64,000 bases of DNA from Cordylochernes scorpioides. Its lineage: Eukaryota; Arthropoda; Arachnida; Pseudoscorpiones; Chernetidae. The notes beneath the pieces are model-generated. The model was not told where the DNA came from and did no database searches. It was given only the letters and a program-made list of their open reading frames with translations. A program made the position numbers and the translations under genes. Positions 32,599-43,191 of the stretch are shown here, piece after piece (the first letter of the stretch is position 1; every line of letters begins with the position of its first letter). The stretch spans positions 74,027,970-74,091,969 of the forward strand of contig CP092877.1 in assembly GCA_030710605.1 (NCBI GenBank), written 5' to 3'.

Positions 32599-35500
32599 TT
32601 AACCATGAGGTGAGGAGTCCGAGTCACTTAGGTGATCGGAATCCTCCGCGCGGACGCGTGGCTTAAGTCTATCAGAGGCCTTTAGGAACTCCAGGCAGGC
32701 TCGCCAAGTGCTCCTGTTGAAAATAAAGTCTTTGAGTGACCGCGGAGTGTACCCTAATTCTTCTGCACAGGTGGAAAGAAGGGGGAATCTAAGGGCATCA
32801 AGACTGCTGCACTCAAGCACGATGTGAGACAGAGTTTCTTCCCTGTCGGCGTCGCAGTAAGGGCAGGAAGGATCGTCAATGACGCCTATCCTGTGGGCGA
32901 AACTGTCCGTCCACGTGTGTCCCGTTAGCAGGCCTACCACAATGTGCTCGCTAGGGACGATGTACGCATACCTTTTGTCTAAAAGACTCATTGGAGTAAG
33001 GCCAAAGCGGGTGTGGATAGAAGGAGCTAGAGAGAGGAATCTGCTTTCCCATGCTTCACGCGCCCGGCCGTAGATTGCCGATTTTACAAACGACAAAGGA
33101 GCGAGTTTGTAACAGCTTGGGTCAGCAGACTCAGCACCCCGCTTTGCGAGTGTGTCCGCAATGTCATTACCCACGTTCCCACTGTGGCCCTTGATCCATT
33201 GTATGGTGCATCTGTTCCCGTTGCGATTCAATCGCGAAATCAGTAGCAGAGCTCTGTCAATAAGGTAATTACCAGTCTTAGAGTTCAGAACTGACTTCAC
33301 GACTGAGAGGTTGTCCAGGAAGAATCCTAAGGTTAGATGATTAGGTAAAGTGGTTGCGTTTTCAAGAGCCTTAACCAATCCAAGGGCTTCCGCCTGAAAG
33401 ACAGAACAATGAGGGGACAGAACATGAGATTCACGTATTTCAGGTGCACAATCGAGACAAGAGAACCTGTACACGCCGGCGCCAACTCCATCTCTGGTTT
33501 TGGAACCATCTGTATAGTATGCCACGTGGAAGAAAAGAGCAGGAATATTACTGGGAGCGGAGTAATAGGGGGGGTAGGGGAGAGGATGTGGAAAGGGAGG
33601 AGGCTCGAGTGGAATTTCAGCGTCAACCAATCCATACTTTTTAAGGTATAGCTCAGTTTTAGCCAAGATTTCCAGATCGAGAGGAAGGACTCTGGAGAGG
33701 GAGATTAGAGCAGCGTTGCTGGTTGATCTGAAAGCTCTACAAGCTCTCACTAGGAAAGGCCTTTGAGCACTCAGTAGAACATTCAAGGAGCGTTGAGAAA
33801 GATTAGGAAACCAAACCGCCGAGGCATAGGCAATGGCCGGAACAACCACTTGCAGATACAGAGTTCTCAAGGCGCGGTAACCAAAACCAAAGTTGAGATT
33901 AGCGGCTGCGGTCAAACGCGGCAACATGCCGCGGACCTTGGCGCAGACTTCAACTACGTGCTGGTAGAAAGATAGACGTTGATCAAATCTCACTCCCAGC
34001 ACCTTAATTGAGTCGCACCATTGGATTGGCCGTCCGTGGATAACCAGATCCCGGCGCGGTTCAGGCAGTCTCCCGTGTGGTCTGAGGAGAACCATAGCCT
34101 GGCACTTCCCCACGCTGAGTTCCAGTTTATGCAAACTGCACCACCTAGCGATCATATCTATGGTGTGTTGGGCCGCGGGAAGTTGACTAGGTCGGCATCC
34201 CGAGACCACCACGACCAGATCATCCGCGTAGGCTTGCGGGAAAACATTATTCCTGTAGTCCAGCGTGAGGAGTTCATCAAAGACAATATTCCAAAGGAAT
34301 GGGCCGAGAACTGAACCCTGGGGACATCCTTTGGAAATTCGTCTCGACACAGTACAACCATTCATAGATAGTCTCACAACACGGTTACATAGAAACGAGT
34401 TTATCAGGTGATAAATGTTTCTGGGACAGACGCTTTTGTGCAACGCTCTCAAGATACTGGAGTGGAGCACGTTGTCAAAAGCGCCTTTAACATCAAAAGA
34501 AAGAAGAAGACAAGATTTCCTATTTTTAATCGTCCGGGTTATAGTAGATTTTAGATTTAAGAGTGCGGCTGTAGTAGATCTACAAGGCTTAAATCCGAAC
34601 TGGTTTGGAGGCGCTTTACACATCCTATCGGCCATCCACGACAGCCTAGCAAGAATTAGACGCTCAAGGATCTTGCCCAAACCAGGCAGCATCGTGATTG
34701 GACGGTGTGATGCGAGAAAGTCCTCCCCACTTCGCTTGGGGACGAGAACGACGTCCCCCAGCTTCCATGTAGATGGAAAGTGGCCAGTGGTTAAACACAT
34801 GTTGAAAATACTTAGAAAAAACGTCCGAAAATGTTTAACTAGTTTTACGATAAGAAGAGGTGGCATGCCATCACTACCAGGAGAAGAAGATAAGTTTACC
34901 TTATCCGCTGTCAACAACAACTCGTTATCTGTAAACAAAGGGTCGTTATCAGATGACGATGCGATGACTTTGCTTAAATCTTTGTGTTCTAACATGGTAT
35001 CGGCCGGGACGCGGCCGAAATAGTAATCTAATACGTGATTTAATGTGTCCCGCGGACCTTCAGTGAAGCCGCTACCAACTGGGAGAGCTGAGAGGGGTTT
35101 GCGCTTAAAATTTCCCTTGATGAAACTGTAGATTCCACCCCAAGGGCTGATTTCGCAACGCGAGCAGGCTGCCCTCCATGCTTCTTTCTTAGCCAGTCTC
35201 CTCGCACGGCGATATCTTGCCTTCAGTCTTTTGTAAAAGACCTCCAGCACACCCTTAACGACACCGCGTGCCTTTATAAAGGCCCGCTGTGCCTTTTGAG
35301 TGGCTCTTTTGAGAGGATTCAAATCAGATTTCCACCAAGAGATGGACTTGAGGTATTTATCACTTCTGGGACGGGATGGAATGGTGTTTAGACATGTGTG
35401 AAAAATCTCTTCGCCGAGTAAATTAATTACATCGTCGAGGGAGGATGAGTCACGCACATTTTCTAAAAAAAGATTAATATTTTCTATTTTTTGGCTGAAA

Positions 35501-36279
35501 TGTTCAAAAACTCTATCCCAGTCAGCGCGACCAAAGCTGAAGTATATTTCGCTAAATTTGTTTAATTTAAATCTGGTGTTGTCCTGTGAAGAGGGAGCAA
35601 AATTGAGGTTAAAGACGAGGCGTTTGTGGTCAGACAACTCCTGGTACTCAGGATGCCAATCGGTAACGCTATTTACAAGGCCAGCACTACAGCAAGTGAC
35701 GTCGATGGAAGAAGAGCGGTTGCCCTCCTCCCACGTCACCGCGCCGTGAGTGTTGAGCACATGCAAATAGTTGGCATCAATAAAGTTTTCAACTAGATCT
35801 CTCTTAGGTGAGTGATGCCTGAGGAGCAGAGGTTTATCCGACCACCTAATAGATTCAACATTTAGATCGCCGCAAAAAATGACCTCGTCATAGTTCAGAG
35901 AATTAAGGCTAAAATTTATCTTATCGAGAAGAGGGGAGGGATCACATGATGGCGGAAGGTAAACATTACAAAGAAGAATACTTTTACCACTCAATTCACA
36001 CATGACAAACACGACATTAACACTGGACAAATGAGACAAATGGACAAATTTAAGGCTAGGATTTACTACAATGACCATAGCTCCCAACCTAGAGTTTGTA
36101 ATAGGGCCATAGCAAACTCTGTTAGATGGGATTGGCAGCGATGGGATTTTGCCGCGCGCGGCTGGGAGCTCTTGTAAAAGTAGTAAATCTATGTTCTCCT
36201 CACGACAATCATTCAATACTGAATACAAACAAGGCTGAGAGCGTCTTATATTGATTTGTAGGCACTTGAAAACAATCAT
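32599..36279 (-). CDS. LINE ORF2: endonuclease, reverse transcriptase, RNase H
   Basis: 1,226 residues, uninterrupted. An APE-type endonuclease fills residues 1-225 (QIN at 8-10, QE at 36-37, GDLN at 137-140, SID at 191-193, SDH at 216-218). Reverse transcriptase spans about 440-730, with FDVKGAFD at 595-602, GCPQGSVLGP at 651-660 and catalytic YADD at 684-687. RNase H spans about 918-1050 with the acidic set D924, E964, D989 and D1039. A CPYC..H..EC zinc motif lies at 1139-1157. EN-RT-RNase H order with a C-terminal zinc motif is the plan of the I/R1/LOA group. The start ATG overlaps the ORF1 stop as ATGA (36276-36279), suggesting coupled translation. It would nick target DNA and copy the element RNA in the nucleus. 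All catalytic residues that I can check are present. Confidence 0.95.
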   Translation of the reverse strand: MIVFKCLQINIRRSQPCLYSVLNDCREENIDLLLLQELPAARGKIPSLPIPSNRVCYGPITNSRLGAMVIVVNPSLKFVHLSHLSSVNVVFVMCELSGKSILLCNVYLPPSCDPSPLLDKINFSLNSLNYDEVIFCGDLNVESIRWSDKPLLLRHHSPKRDLVENFIDANYLHVLNTHGAVTWEEGNRSSSIDVTCCSAGLVNSVTDWHPEYQELSDHKRLVFNLNFAPSSQDNTRFKLNKFSEIYFSFGRADWDRVFEHFSQKIENINLFLENVRDSSSLDDVINLLGEEIFHTCLNTIPSRPRSDKYLKSISWWKSDLNPLKRATQKAQRAFIKARGVVKGVLEVFYKRLKARYRRARRLAKKEAWRAACSRCEISPWGGIYSFIKGNFKRKPLSALPVGSGFTEGPRDTLNHVLDYYFGRVPADTMLEHKDLSKVIASSSDNDPLFTDNELLLTADKVNLSSSPGSDGMPPLLIVKLVKHFRTFFLSIFNMCLTTGHFPSTWKLGDVVLVPKRSGEDFLASHRPITMLPGLGKILERLILARLSWMADRMCKAPPNQFGFKPCRSTTAALLNLKSTITRTIKNRKSCLLLSFDVKGAFDNVLHSSILRALHKSVCPRNIYHLINSFLCNRVVRLSMNGCTVSRRISKGCPQGSVLGPFLWNIVFDELLTLDYRNNVFPQAYADDLVVVVSGCRPSQLPAAQHTIDMIARWCSLHKLELSVGKCQAMVLLRPHGRLPEPRRDLVIHGRPIQWCDSIKVLGVRFDQRLSFYQHVVEVCAKVRGMLPRLTAAANLNFGFGYRALRTLYLQVVVPAIAYASAVWFPNLSQRSLNVLLSAQRPFLVRACRAFRSTSNAALISLSRVLPLDLEILAKTELYLKKYGLVDAEIPLEPPPFPHPLPYPPYYSAPSNIPALFFHVAYYTDGSKTRDGVGAGVYRFSCLDCAPEIRESHVLSPHCSVFQAEALGLVKALENATTLPNHLTLGFFLDNLSVVKSVLNSKTGNYLIDRALLLISRLNRNGNRCTIQWIKGHSGNVGNDIADTLAKRGAESADPSCYKLAPLSFVKSAIYGRAREAWESRFLSLAPSIHTRFGLTPMSLLDKRYAYIVPSEHIVVGLLTGHTWTDSFAHRIGVIDDPSCPYCDADREETLSHIVLECSSLDALRFPLLSTCAEELGYTPRSLKDFIFNRSTWRACLEFLKASDRLKPRVRAEDSDHLSDSDSSPHG

Positions 36280-37538
36280 TTGACTATCGACTTATTGAAC
36301 TGATCCTGGGCATCTCGCATGTGCTTGCACATCATGGAGTTGGCATTGTGCTTGTCACCGCACCTGTGACACTTAAGCGCGCTTTTATTTTCACAGGCAG
36401 TGGTAAGATGTGCACCTGCACAATTGGCGCACTTGGGCGCATTGGTGCACTTTTTACCATCAGTGTGCGTCCTGTGAGAGAGGCTACCGCAGATACCACA
36501 TGGGAAGACGCGTTTCGCCTGGGCGAGCCTGAGGGACAGGAAGTCAACAGTGACGCGGCCGCGTGCAAGGAGAGCTTCCTCGATACCCTTATTGACCTCT
36601 ATGATAGCGGTGGAAGGCAAACCTTCCTTCCTAATCAATTTAACCAGCTTCAAGCCGCCGCTGTTATTAATTAACTGCGGGGCTATCACAGGGTTTTCCA
36701 TCAGATCAGACACCAGATCAGATTCAGATTTTTCGACAGGGATGCCGAAAATTGCCAACCTGGGCCTGAATGTCGGGTTTGGTAGGACTTTAAGTCCGTC
36801 AATGTTGGCGGTCTTAAATCCGTCCACAAACCGCTTTGATTATGCAGAATTGGGAAAGTGAAGGACAAGTTTTTTGTCCTTCCCAGTTACCGCCGTCACA
36901 TCACAACTCTTCAACTGTGGAGTCTTGGCAATTTTGGCTCTGATGGCCTCGAAAGATAAGGTGTCTGAGCCAATTTTTACATGGTTTACACTGTTCTTTA
37001 ACGTCTGCGCGTAGGTTGAACGCGCTGGCACTCTAGGGTGTACAGTTGTGGGTTGGTTGGACCTAATTTGGATAGCAGAAGTATCAGGTTGGGGGATCAT
37101 TTTAACGGGGTTAGGAGGAGAGGGAGGCTTGGCCAACCTTTTCCTAAGTTGGATGACCTCATTTTCAACTATTTTTACATTTTTTTTGAAGATTCTTAAC
37201 ACTTCAGTTTGTAAAGCGTTAAAAATACGCCTTACATCGTCTTTCACTGAGTCAGATAACCCAGTGCGGGTGGTAGCAGGAAGGTTAGAGGCAGCGATAT
37301 CCGCTACCTCATGAAAATTTTTGTTGAAAAGAGAATCTATCTCTTCCCAGCAGTCAGAGGATCCAGAATGGGTACAGGAAGGAATGGAAGTAGGGGCCTG
37401 GGGGATCTTACCTTGGGCAGTCCTATTAATAGGAGCGGAGACCTCTTCGGCCACGGTCCCAGGACTTGTGGAGGGCTCCAAAGGTGGGAATGGGTCGTCA
37501 GCTGACATGGCCCGCGTCTGCCGGCGAGTAAAGACCAT
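36276..37538 (-). pseudogene. LINE ORF1 (gag-like), one in-frame stop
   Basis: Starts at ATG 37536-37538 (MVFTRRQTRAMSADD) and runs 232 codons to TAA at 36840-36842. The same frame continues for 187 more codons to TGA at 36276-36278. The second part (36276-36827) has three CCHC-type zinc knuckles near its end (CGICGSLSH.., CANCAGAHLTTAC, CHRCGDKHNANSMMC), the RNA-binding signature of I/Jockey/R1 gag proteins. The first part is hydrophilic with a proline-rich stretch around residue 140. Because the frame is unbroken apart from one stop, this is either a single nonsense mutation in a recent copy or readthrough; I favour the mutation. Confidence 0.85.
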
Positions 37539-37629
37539 CTTGTATCTTGTCTCTTCGTGGTTGTTATGGTAGTCAGTCGTTGTAAAAAAAAAAAAAAAAA
37601 TTATATATATATATATATTTTTTTAGGCT

Positions 37630-37752
37630 AATAATTGGGATAAAACAACAACGAGTTTTTATAGGGGAAGAGCGACCTCTCGCGGTCGATTTAACAGAGT
37701 ATTTGAATCTATGAAATTATAATTTAAAATAAAATAATATTTTTATATAACA
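37630..37752 (-). repeat. R repeat, partial copy split by the LINE
   Basis: Contains AACAACGAGTTTTTATAGG and CGGTCGATTTAACAGAGTAT of the R family in reverse orientation, ending at TAACA. The truncated side is the LINE junction. Confidence 0.6.
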
Positions 37753-38503
37753 TATATATTGTTTCATATTCAATTTATAATAAAAGAAAATATCTCCTAG
37801 AGTGGATACATAATATATTATTTGCTAATACTTATGTCTATATTTATTGATTCTTCATTTTTGCGAGCTCTTTAAAAAGTAAAACGCTATGTATTAAAAA
37901 GCAAAAGATAATTTTCTATAGTATCTTTTGGAATTATTTCCACAAATATATACTCGAATTGAATATTTAAAATGTAATATCACGTGAATTTCAAATCCAT
38001 TATCTTCCCATTCTCTCAAATTGATATAAAAAAACTGTTTGAATTGCAGCCATTATTTCAGAGCGAGAGATATTAAAGTGATATCTTTTGATCAATAAAA
38101 TAATATTTTGTCCATTTTACTTCCATATTGATTATAAATTAATACATCACACTTAACAAGATACTTCATTGACATGCTTAAGAAACTGTGAATATTGGAA
38201 TTGATTTTTATTGCTTTGTGTTGATACTTAACTTAAGAATCTGTGAATATTGGAATTGATTTTATATGCTAATTATAAAGAGAGAATAAATATTTAAAAT
38301 ATAATTTTTTCTAATAAAATTCCATACGATATGTCACATTGTATCCTTAAATATTTAGACAAGATATCAGGCATTCAACCACGGTGTTATCTATTTTTTA
38401 CATGTCATTTAATATAAATATGGTCTGTTGACAATAGATAACTTCTGCCATAAAAACGCTATCCAAATCGTAATAGTATTATAATAGATTTATATTATAT
38501 AAA
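37753..38503. other. No feature recognised
   Basis: AT-rich. A short duplication (GAATATTGGAATTGATTTT) occurs twice near 38190-38270. Confidence 0.4.
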
Positions 38504-38829
38504 TGTTATATAAAAATATTATTTTATTTTAAATTATAATTTTATGGATTCAAATGCTCTGCTGAATTGACCGCCAGAGGTCACTCTTACCCTATAAAAA
38601 CTCGTTGTTGTTTTATCCCAATGGCCGGCTCAAAACTTTTGTACATTATGTAAATAATCTTTTGTTTTCCTTATTCTACTCGCCTTAAGCCAGGCGGTAT
38701 TTTTACCAAATTATATTTATTTTATTTATTCCATTTGTTCAAATAAAGCAATCAATGATCAAAACTCTTTTAATATTCCCGCGACTGCAAAGAACAATAT
38801 CGTAACATACTCATGGATACAAAAACCAA
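38504..38829 (+). repeat. R repeat, LTR-like copy
   Basis: TGTTATATAAAAATATT start, CCTATAAAAACTCGTTG, GGCCGGCTCAAAACTTTTG, CGCCTTAAGCCAGGCGGTA and AATAAAG in order; the 3' end is diverged. Confidence 0.55.
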
Positions 38830-38942
38830 GCATCAATTAATAATTCAATATAAATCTCATTCTAAAATACAACAGAAATCTTTTATTTATAACATATAAA
38901 CGGTTTTAAAATGTATAAAATAAATTTTAGCACATATATATA

Positions 38943-39285
38943 TGTTATATTAAATTATATTATTTTATTTGAAAAATTATATATTTCATAGATGCAAATA
39001 CTCTGCTAAATCGACCCCCAGAGGTCACTCTTCCCCTATAAAAACTCGTTGTTGTTCTTCCCCGTTGGTCGGCTCAAACATGTTTGTAATTATGTAAATA
39101 AAATTTTGTTTTATTTATTCTTACGCCTTAAGCCAGGCAGTACTTTAATCAAATTATGTTCTTATATATTACTTTAGCTCAAATAAAACAATCTTTGATC
39201 AAAATCTTTTTTGTTATCATACTTTCAAGATTTTAGCCACGACTGCACCACCATAGCATAGTCATCAAGATGATCAAAACCAACA
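38943..39285 (+). repeat. R repeat, LTR-like, best-preserved copy
   Basis: Runs from TGTTATATTAAATTATAT to ACCAACA with the TATA-like box and AATAAA motifs. It shares orientation with 38504-38829 about 110 bp upstream. A TA microsatellite follows at 39290-39318. Confidence 0.6.
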
Positions 39286-39322
<37 letters not shown>

Positions 39323-39512
39323 TGTATATAAATTCGGCGTGTTATAATTGGCTAGAATTTGTACTTCTGGATCTCTATGTAGAAGGGCATGTTAGCCTAA
39401 AATCTCGAGCTATAAAAGAAATAAGAAAATGATCATTTGTATAAAAATAGTATTAATCATTAATATATTAAGTAATAATCCTGTTGAAGGACTGACATAT
39501 GTTAAAGTGATA

Positions 39513-39555
39513 ATCGTGTTGAAGGACTGACAAGTCCGAAAGCTTGAAAATAAAG
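39513..39555 (+). ncRNA. Hammerhead-like motif, CTGTNGA core variant
   Basis: GTGTTGAAGGACTGACAAGTCC forms stem II (GGAC/GTCC), followed by GAA, palindromic AGCT, T and GAAAAT. A partial duplicate lies immediately upstream (39482-39500). Same layout as 42933 and 56597. The conserved A after CTG is T, so activity is doubtful. Confidence 0.4.
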
Positions 39556-40010
39556 GTTACACAAGAAACGTAATTATATCTGTTTAATTTAGTTCGAATA
39601 TTTATGTTTATATAAAGGTTTAATATAATTTTTCAATGATTGTTTAAATATTCATTGAATTTATCATCATCACCTTTTTTGTTTACAAAAATGTTATATG
39701 AAAAATAAAGTAATGTAATTGAGCGAAATGGTTGCCCTCATGTTTACTGATCCAATGTTTTAATAATCTAAGGTTTATGTTGTAAGAAAATTATACATTG
39801 AGAAGAACTAAACAATATCCAAAGACCTTAAACCATGATTGACATGTCTTAAGCTAGGGGGGAACAGGGTTGAAACAAATAATCTACTGTTTCAATATGA
39901 TTTAATAGTTCAAACTCATTGAAATAAGCAAATTTCTATCTATTTATATATATAATTGGCATCTATCCATAAAATGTGTAACAAATAAATTTACTGTGTT
40001 TCTTTTCAAT
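39556..40010. other. No feature recognised
   Basis: AT-rich, no coding signal. Confidence 0.4.
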
Positions 40011-40017
40011 ATAATAA

Positions 40018-40135
40018 TCAAATATTATCTCTACAGAGACCTTACTGCAATGATATATGTTATTGAATGAAAGGGATTGGCTCATTCAAAAACTTATATC
40101 ATTGCAGTAAGGTCTGCAGAGATAATATTTGATGA
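40018..40135. repeat. K-related hairpin
   Basis: Arms CAAATATTATCTCTACAGAG and complement, including CCTTACTGCAATGATAT, surround a loop with GGATTGGCTCATTC, a decayed K core. Confidence 0.7.
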
Positions 40136-40316
40136 TTTTATTGAAAAGGAACACATTGCCATTAAATTTATTTGTTACACAAAATTATACCTGTTAAATA
40201 TTTATTTTTACTTATATTTTTTGGGAATAGATCAATCCATAAATAAATCTTTGATTAAAAAGGCATATATTGGATCAAAATATCATTGGTTGTTGACACA
40301 CATTAATATTATGAAA

Positions 40317-40565
40317 AAGGCATCTCCTTATCGTGCAACTGAAAGTTGCTGATGGCTTCCGAAGCGCGTCCGTGGTTAGCTTTTATTAATTAATCAAGAA
40401 TGGGTATTTGGCCAATTCTGGAATAATTAAAAATCAACGAGAATCGTTGATATTCCGATAGATGGCGCAAGCCATCAGAAACTTTCAGTTGCAGGATAAG
40501 AAGATGCCTTTTTCATAATTTATGCATCTTATCCCAGTACAATATCACATTTGTACTATTTTTCA
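40317..40565. mobile_element. M family foldback
   Basis: TIR-like ends AAAAAGGCATCTCCTTATCG and its inverse at 40480-40523, each with AACTGAAAGTTGC/AACTTTCAGTTGC. CCGAAGCGCGTCCGTGG near 40356 resembles a decayed F1 hammerhead. The copy at 21550 shares the outer parts. Confidence 0.6.
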
Positions 40566-41140
40566 CACATTAATATGTTATAATACCTTGAAGAAGGTTG
40601 GCGTTCAGTCAACTGAAATATTAGTAAAATAATGATATTTTGATCCAATATATGCCTTTTTAATTAATGACTTATATTATGTCTTTAATTAATATCAAGA
40701 ACTGAATAAAGCTTTTTCTCGGAGTAAAATAAGGAATTGGATCTTCCTTTCGTAGCATTTTCCTCATTTTCGATTCAACACAGTTATTTATTTAGATTTC
40801 TACGGATATAATAATATTGGATAAATCATATTTGACCATGGATAATTGAATTATCGCTATCTTTTATTATAATCAAACGTATTCGGGGATATATATATGG
40901 TTGTAGATTGGTGCTAAATATGGAAGCAGAAGACTCAAGGTAGGAAAGCCGATAAGATGCTTTTGGCGGGAAAGGTGTAGTAATAAGACTTGGCCACACT
41001 GCTATCTTTTTTTATCTGGCACCGCTTCATCAATCGTCCGCATCCTCGTTAATCAAAATATTTTCTCTTTGGCTTCTTATTGGCTGATAACCCCAAATTT
41101 ACCTCTTTATGGTTGTACCGCGAATTGTTACTACATATAT
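40566..41140. other. No feature recognised
   Basis: AT-rich with no coding signal. GATCCAATATATGCCTTTTTAA near 40650 is a PLE-arm-like fragment. Confidence 0.4.
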
Positions 41141-41141
41141 A

Positions 41142-41366
41142 TGTTATATTAAAATATAATTTTATTTTAAAAGATATTTTATAGATTCAAATATTCGGTT
41201 TAAATCTACCACCAGATGTCGGGACTTTCTCTATATAAAACCGATTGTTGTTGTTTCTCGTTGGCCGGCTCAAAACTTATGTACATTATGTAAATAAGTT
41301 TTTCATTTTTTAGATTATTACGCCTTAAGCCAGGCATTACTTCTATCAAATTATGGTTTTTTATAT
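41142..41366 (+). repeat. R repeat, 3'-truncated copy
   Basis: TGTTATATTAAAATATAATT start, CTATATAAAACCG, TTGGCCGGCTCAAAAC and CGCCTTAAGCCAGGCATTAC, then loss of similarity. Confidence 0.55.
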
Positions 41367-41624
41367 ACGAAATTTTTTTTACGAAAATTCGCGTTGTATA
41401 AATAAATTTGTCGCAATTTTTTTTATCGCGTTGTACGAAATCGCTTGGTAAAAACTCGCGTTATAGGAGAGTCTACTGTATAAGTATTATATGATAGTGT
41501 GTTGAGATAGATTTTATTAGTTAGCTTTTGTGGATACATGAGTATTTATGTATTGTTAATTGCATTCGTGGTAATATTAATACACAATAGTTTAGATAAG
41601 AATAAACTTTCAATTGAGCGCTTA

Positions 41625-42165
41625 TGGTATATAAAATACATATTTTGAATAAAGTACTATCTGACTTAAGGCGAGTAGAATAAAGAATATAAAATATTAC
41701 ATATTTACATATAGATGGAAATTTTGCCGGGAGGATAAATATCTAAAGAGACAAGGGTCGCCTCTCCCGTCAAAATAGACATCAAAAACCTGACGCCATC
41801 TATTGACCGTCGCCGCAAACTAGCGGCCTCGGGTCGGTGACAAAGCCACAACACCAGGTTTGGCAAACTGAAAAGCTTCGAGGGCCATTAGCCCGAAACC
41901 ATGGTCTCTAGGTGGACGCTTTTCAGTTTGCCAAAGCTGGTGTTGTTGCTTTGTCACCGACCTGAGGCCGCTAGTTTGCGGCGACGGTCAATAGATGGCG
42001 TCTAGTGTTTGACGTTTATTTTGACGAGAGAGGCGACCGTTGAATCTTTAGATATTTACATATCTACAGAAAGATTTGAGCCGGCCAACGGGAAAAACAA
42101 CAACAAGTGTTTATAAAGGGAAAACTGCGACATCTGGCTGTCGTCTTTACAGAGTATTTTGATCT
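41625..42165 (-). repeat. R repeat interrupted by foldback F2a
   Basis: Two R halves (41625-41712 and 42052-42165) are separated by the foldback. Joining them across the 12-bp duplication gives a continuous R copy. Confidence 0.65.
41713..42051. mobile_element. Foldback F2, copy a, with 12-bp TSD
   Basis: Arms of about 125 bp (GGTCGCCTCTCCCGTCAAAA, GCGGCCTCGGGTCGGTGAC) at 41750-41875 and 41919-42043. The loop holds CGAGGGCCATTAGCCCGAAA, a hammerhead-like stem-loop with a damaged core. Flanked by 12-bp repeats ATATTTACATAT (41701-41712 and 42052-42063), a length more like retrotransposition than a cut-and-paste TIR element. Confidence 0.8.
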
Positions 42166-42169
42166 ATTA

Positions 42170-42730
42170 TCATTTATGATTATCATTTGTATCGCTCTGA
42201 ATATAAAGCAATCCATATTTAAATATTTAGATAATAAAAAGGTATATATTAGGTAGAATAAAAGATTTATTTGTTAACATTTCTGTTGTCTGAACGCCAA
42301 AATCCGAAAATTTAAATGTACAGTTCCTGAGCGTAATGTTAGAGGTTATTGATCTAATTTAGAATACAAATTAAGGAACAGATTGTTAATTAGGCGATAT
42401 AGAGAAAGTAAGAATAAGCATAACGGTTACACAAGTCTCATGTCAGAGTTTTATAAAAAAAGAAAAGAGTCAATTGTAATATCTTTCTTGAAGACATGGC
42501 ACTTATCTGTTCCATAATGAGCGGGTTGATTCTCTCCTTCAGAATCTCCTTTGTGAAATGCCACTTAAGACTTTCTCAAATGACAGATATCCTCTTATAA
42601 ATGGTATTTCAACTTACATGGGGTAAGTTAATGACTTCAAAACTATCGGTGGTTTGTTGGATTAGAATATTGGAATAACCTTTTATAGAAACCTCTCATT
42701 TAGTACGGTTAAACTATTCATTGATTTGTT
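42170..42730. other. No feature recognised
   Basis: AT-rich, no coding signal. Confidence 0.4.
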
Positions 42731-42732
42731 TG

Positions 42733-43019
42733 TTCAAATCTAAAAGCTTGAGGGATGAGTTTCTTTTGCGAATAAATTTATTTCGAGCTTTCGGGCAACG
42801 CCCTTCTACAGGAAAATTAAAAATAAAGTCAATTAAATTATATTACACTGAGATTAAGCGAGGAAAATGTATAACAAACTATAGAAAATAAATATCAGAA
42901 TTTAAATTAAAATTTAATTTACTTTATTTTTAATTTTCATGTAGAAGGGCGTTGCCCGAAAGCTCGAAATAAATTTATTTGCAAAAGAAACTCATCCCTC
43001 AAGCTTATAGATTTGAACA
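42733..43019. mobile_element. Foldback F3 built from PLE-type terminal motifs
   Basis: Arms of about 105 bp contain GGGATGAGTTTCTTTTGC and a CGAGCTTTCGGGCAACGCCC block; the right arm reads GTAGAAGGGCGTTGCCCGAA. The same motif lies in the arms of the PLE at 54390 and 56373, so F3 looks like a non-autonomous PLE-derived inverted repeat. Confidence 0.7.
42933..42975 (+). ncRNA. Hammerhead-like motif in F3, core variant
   Basis: ATGTAGA (CTGTAGA in the inverted left arm), stem II GGGC/GCCC, GAA, palindromic AGCT, C, then GAAAT. Stem II differs in sequence from 39513 but keeps pairing. Confidence 0.4.
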
Positions 43020-43191
43020 TTCTATTAAGGGATTAGCCTATTAATTATTCATTGATTTGTAGAAATTGAGAAGATCAATATAAAAACTGATATACGTATA
43101 TTCTATACGTATATTCGTATATCCTTTCTTTAAATTTTGATCAATTTAAATATAAATAAAAGATAAATGTTGTGTATTTGATCCGTGTAGT

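Larger units (their letters stand above)
31830..37629 (-). mobile_element. I/R1-group LINE, near full length, candidate TSD
   Basis: Minus-strand element with a short 5' region, ORF1 (gag-like), ORF2 (endonuclease, RT, RNase H) and a long GC-rich 3' region. A 13-bp direct repeat AATAATTGGGATA at 31817-31829 and 37630-37642 flanks the block; joining across it restores the R repeat at 37630. The boundaries are tentative, because a TAA/A-rich stretch at 32262-32310 could instead be the true 3' tail, in which case 31830-32260 is separate material. Confidence 0.75.

Noticed and set aside
34415..35023. 202-residue plus-strand frame
   Set aside because: Antisense shadow of LINE ORF2.
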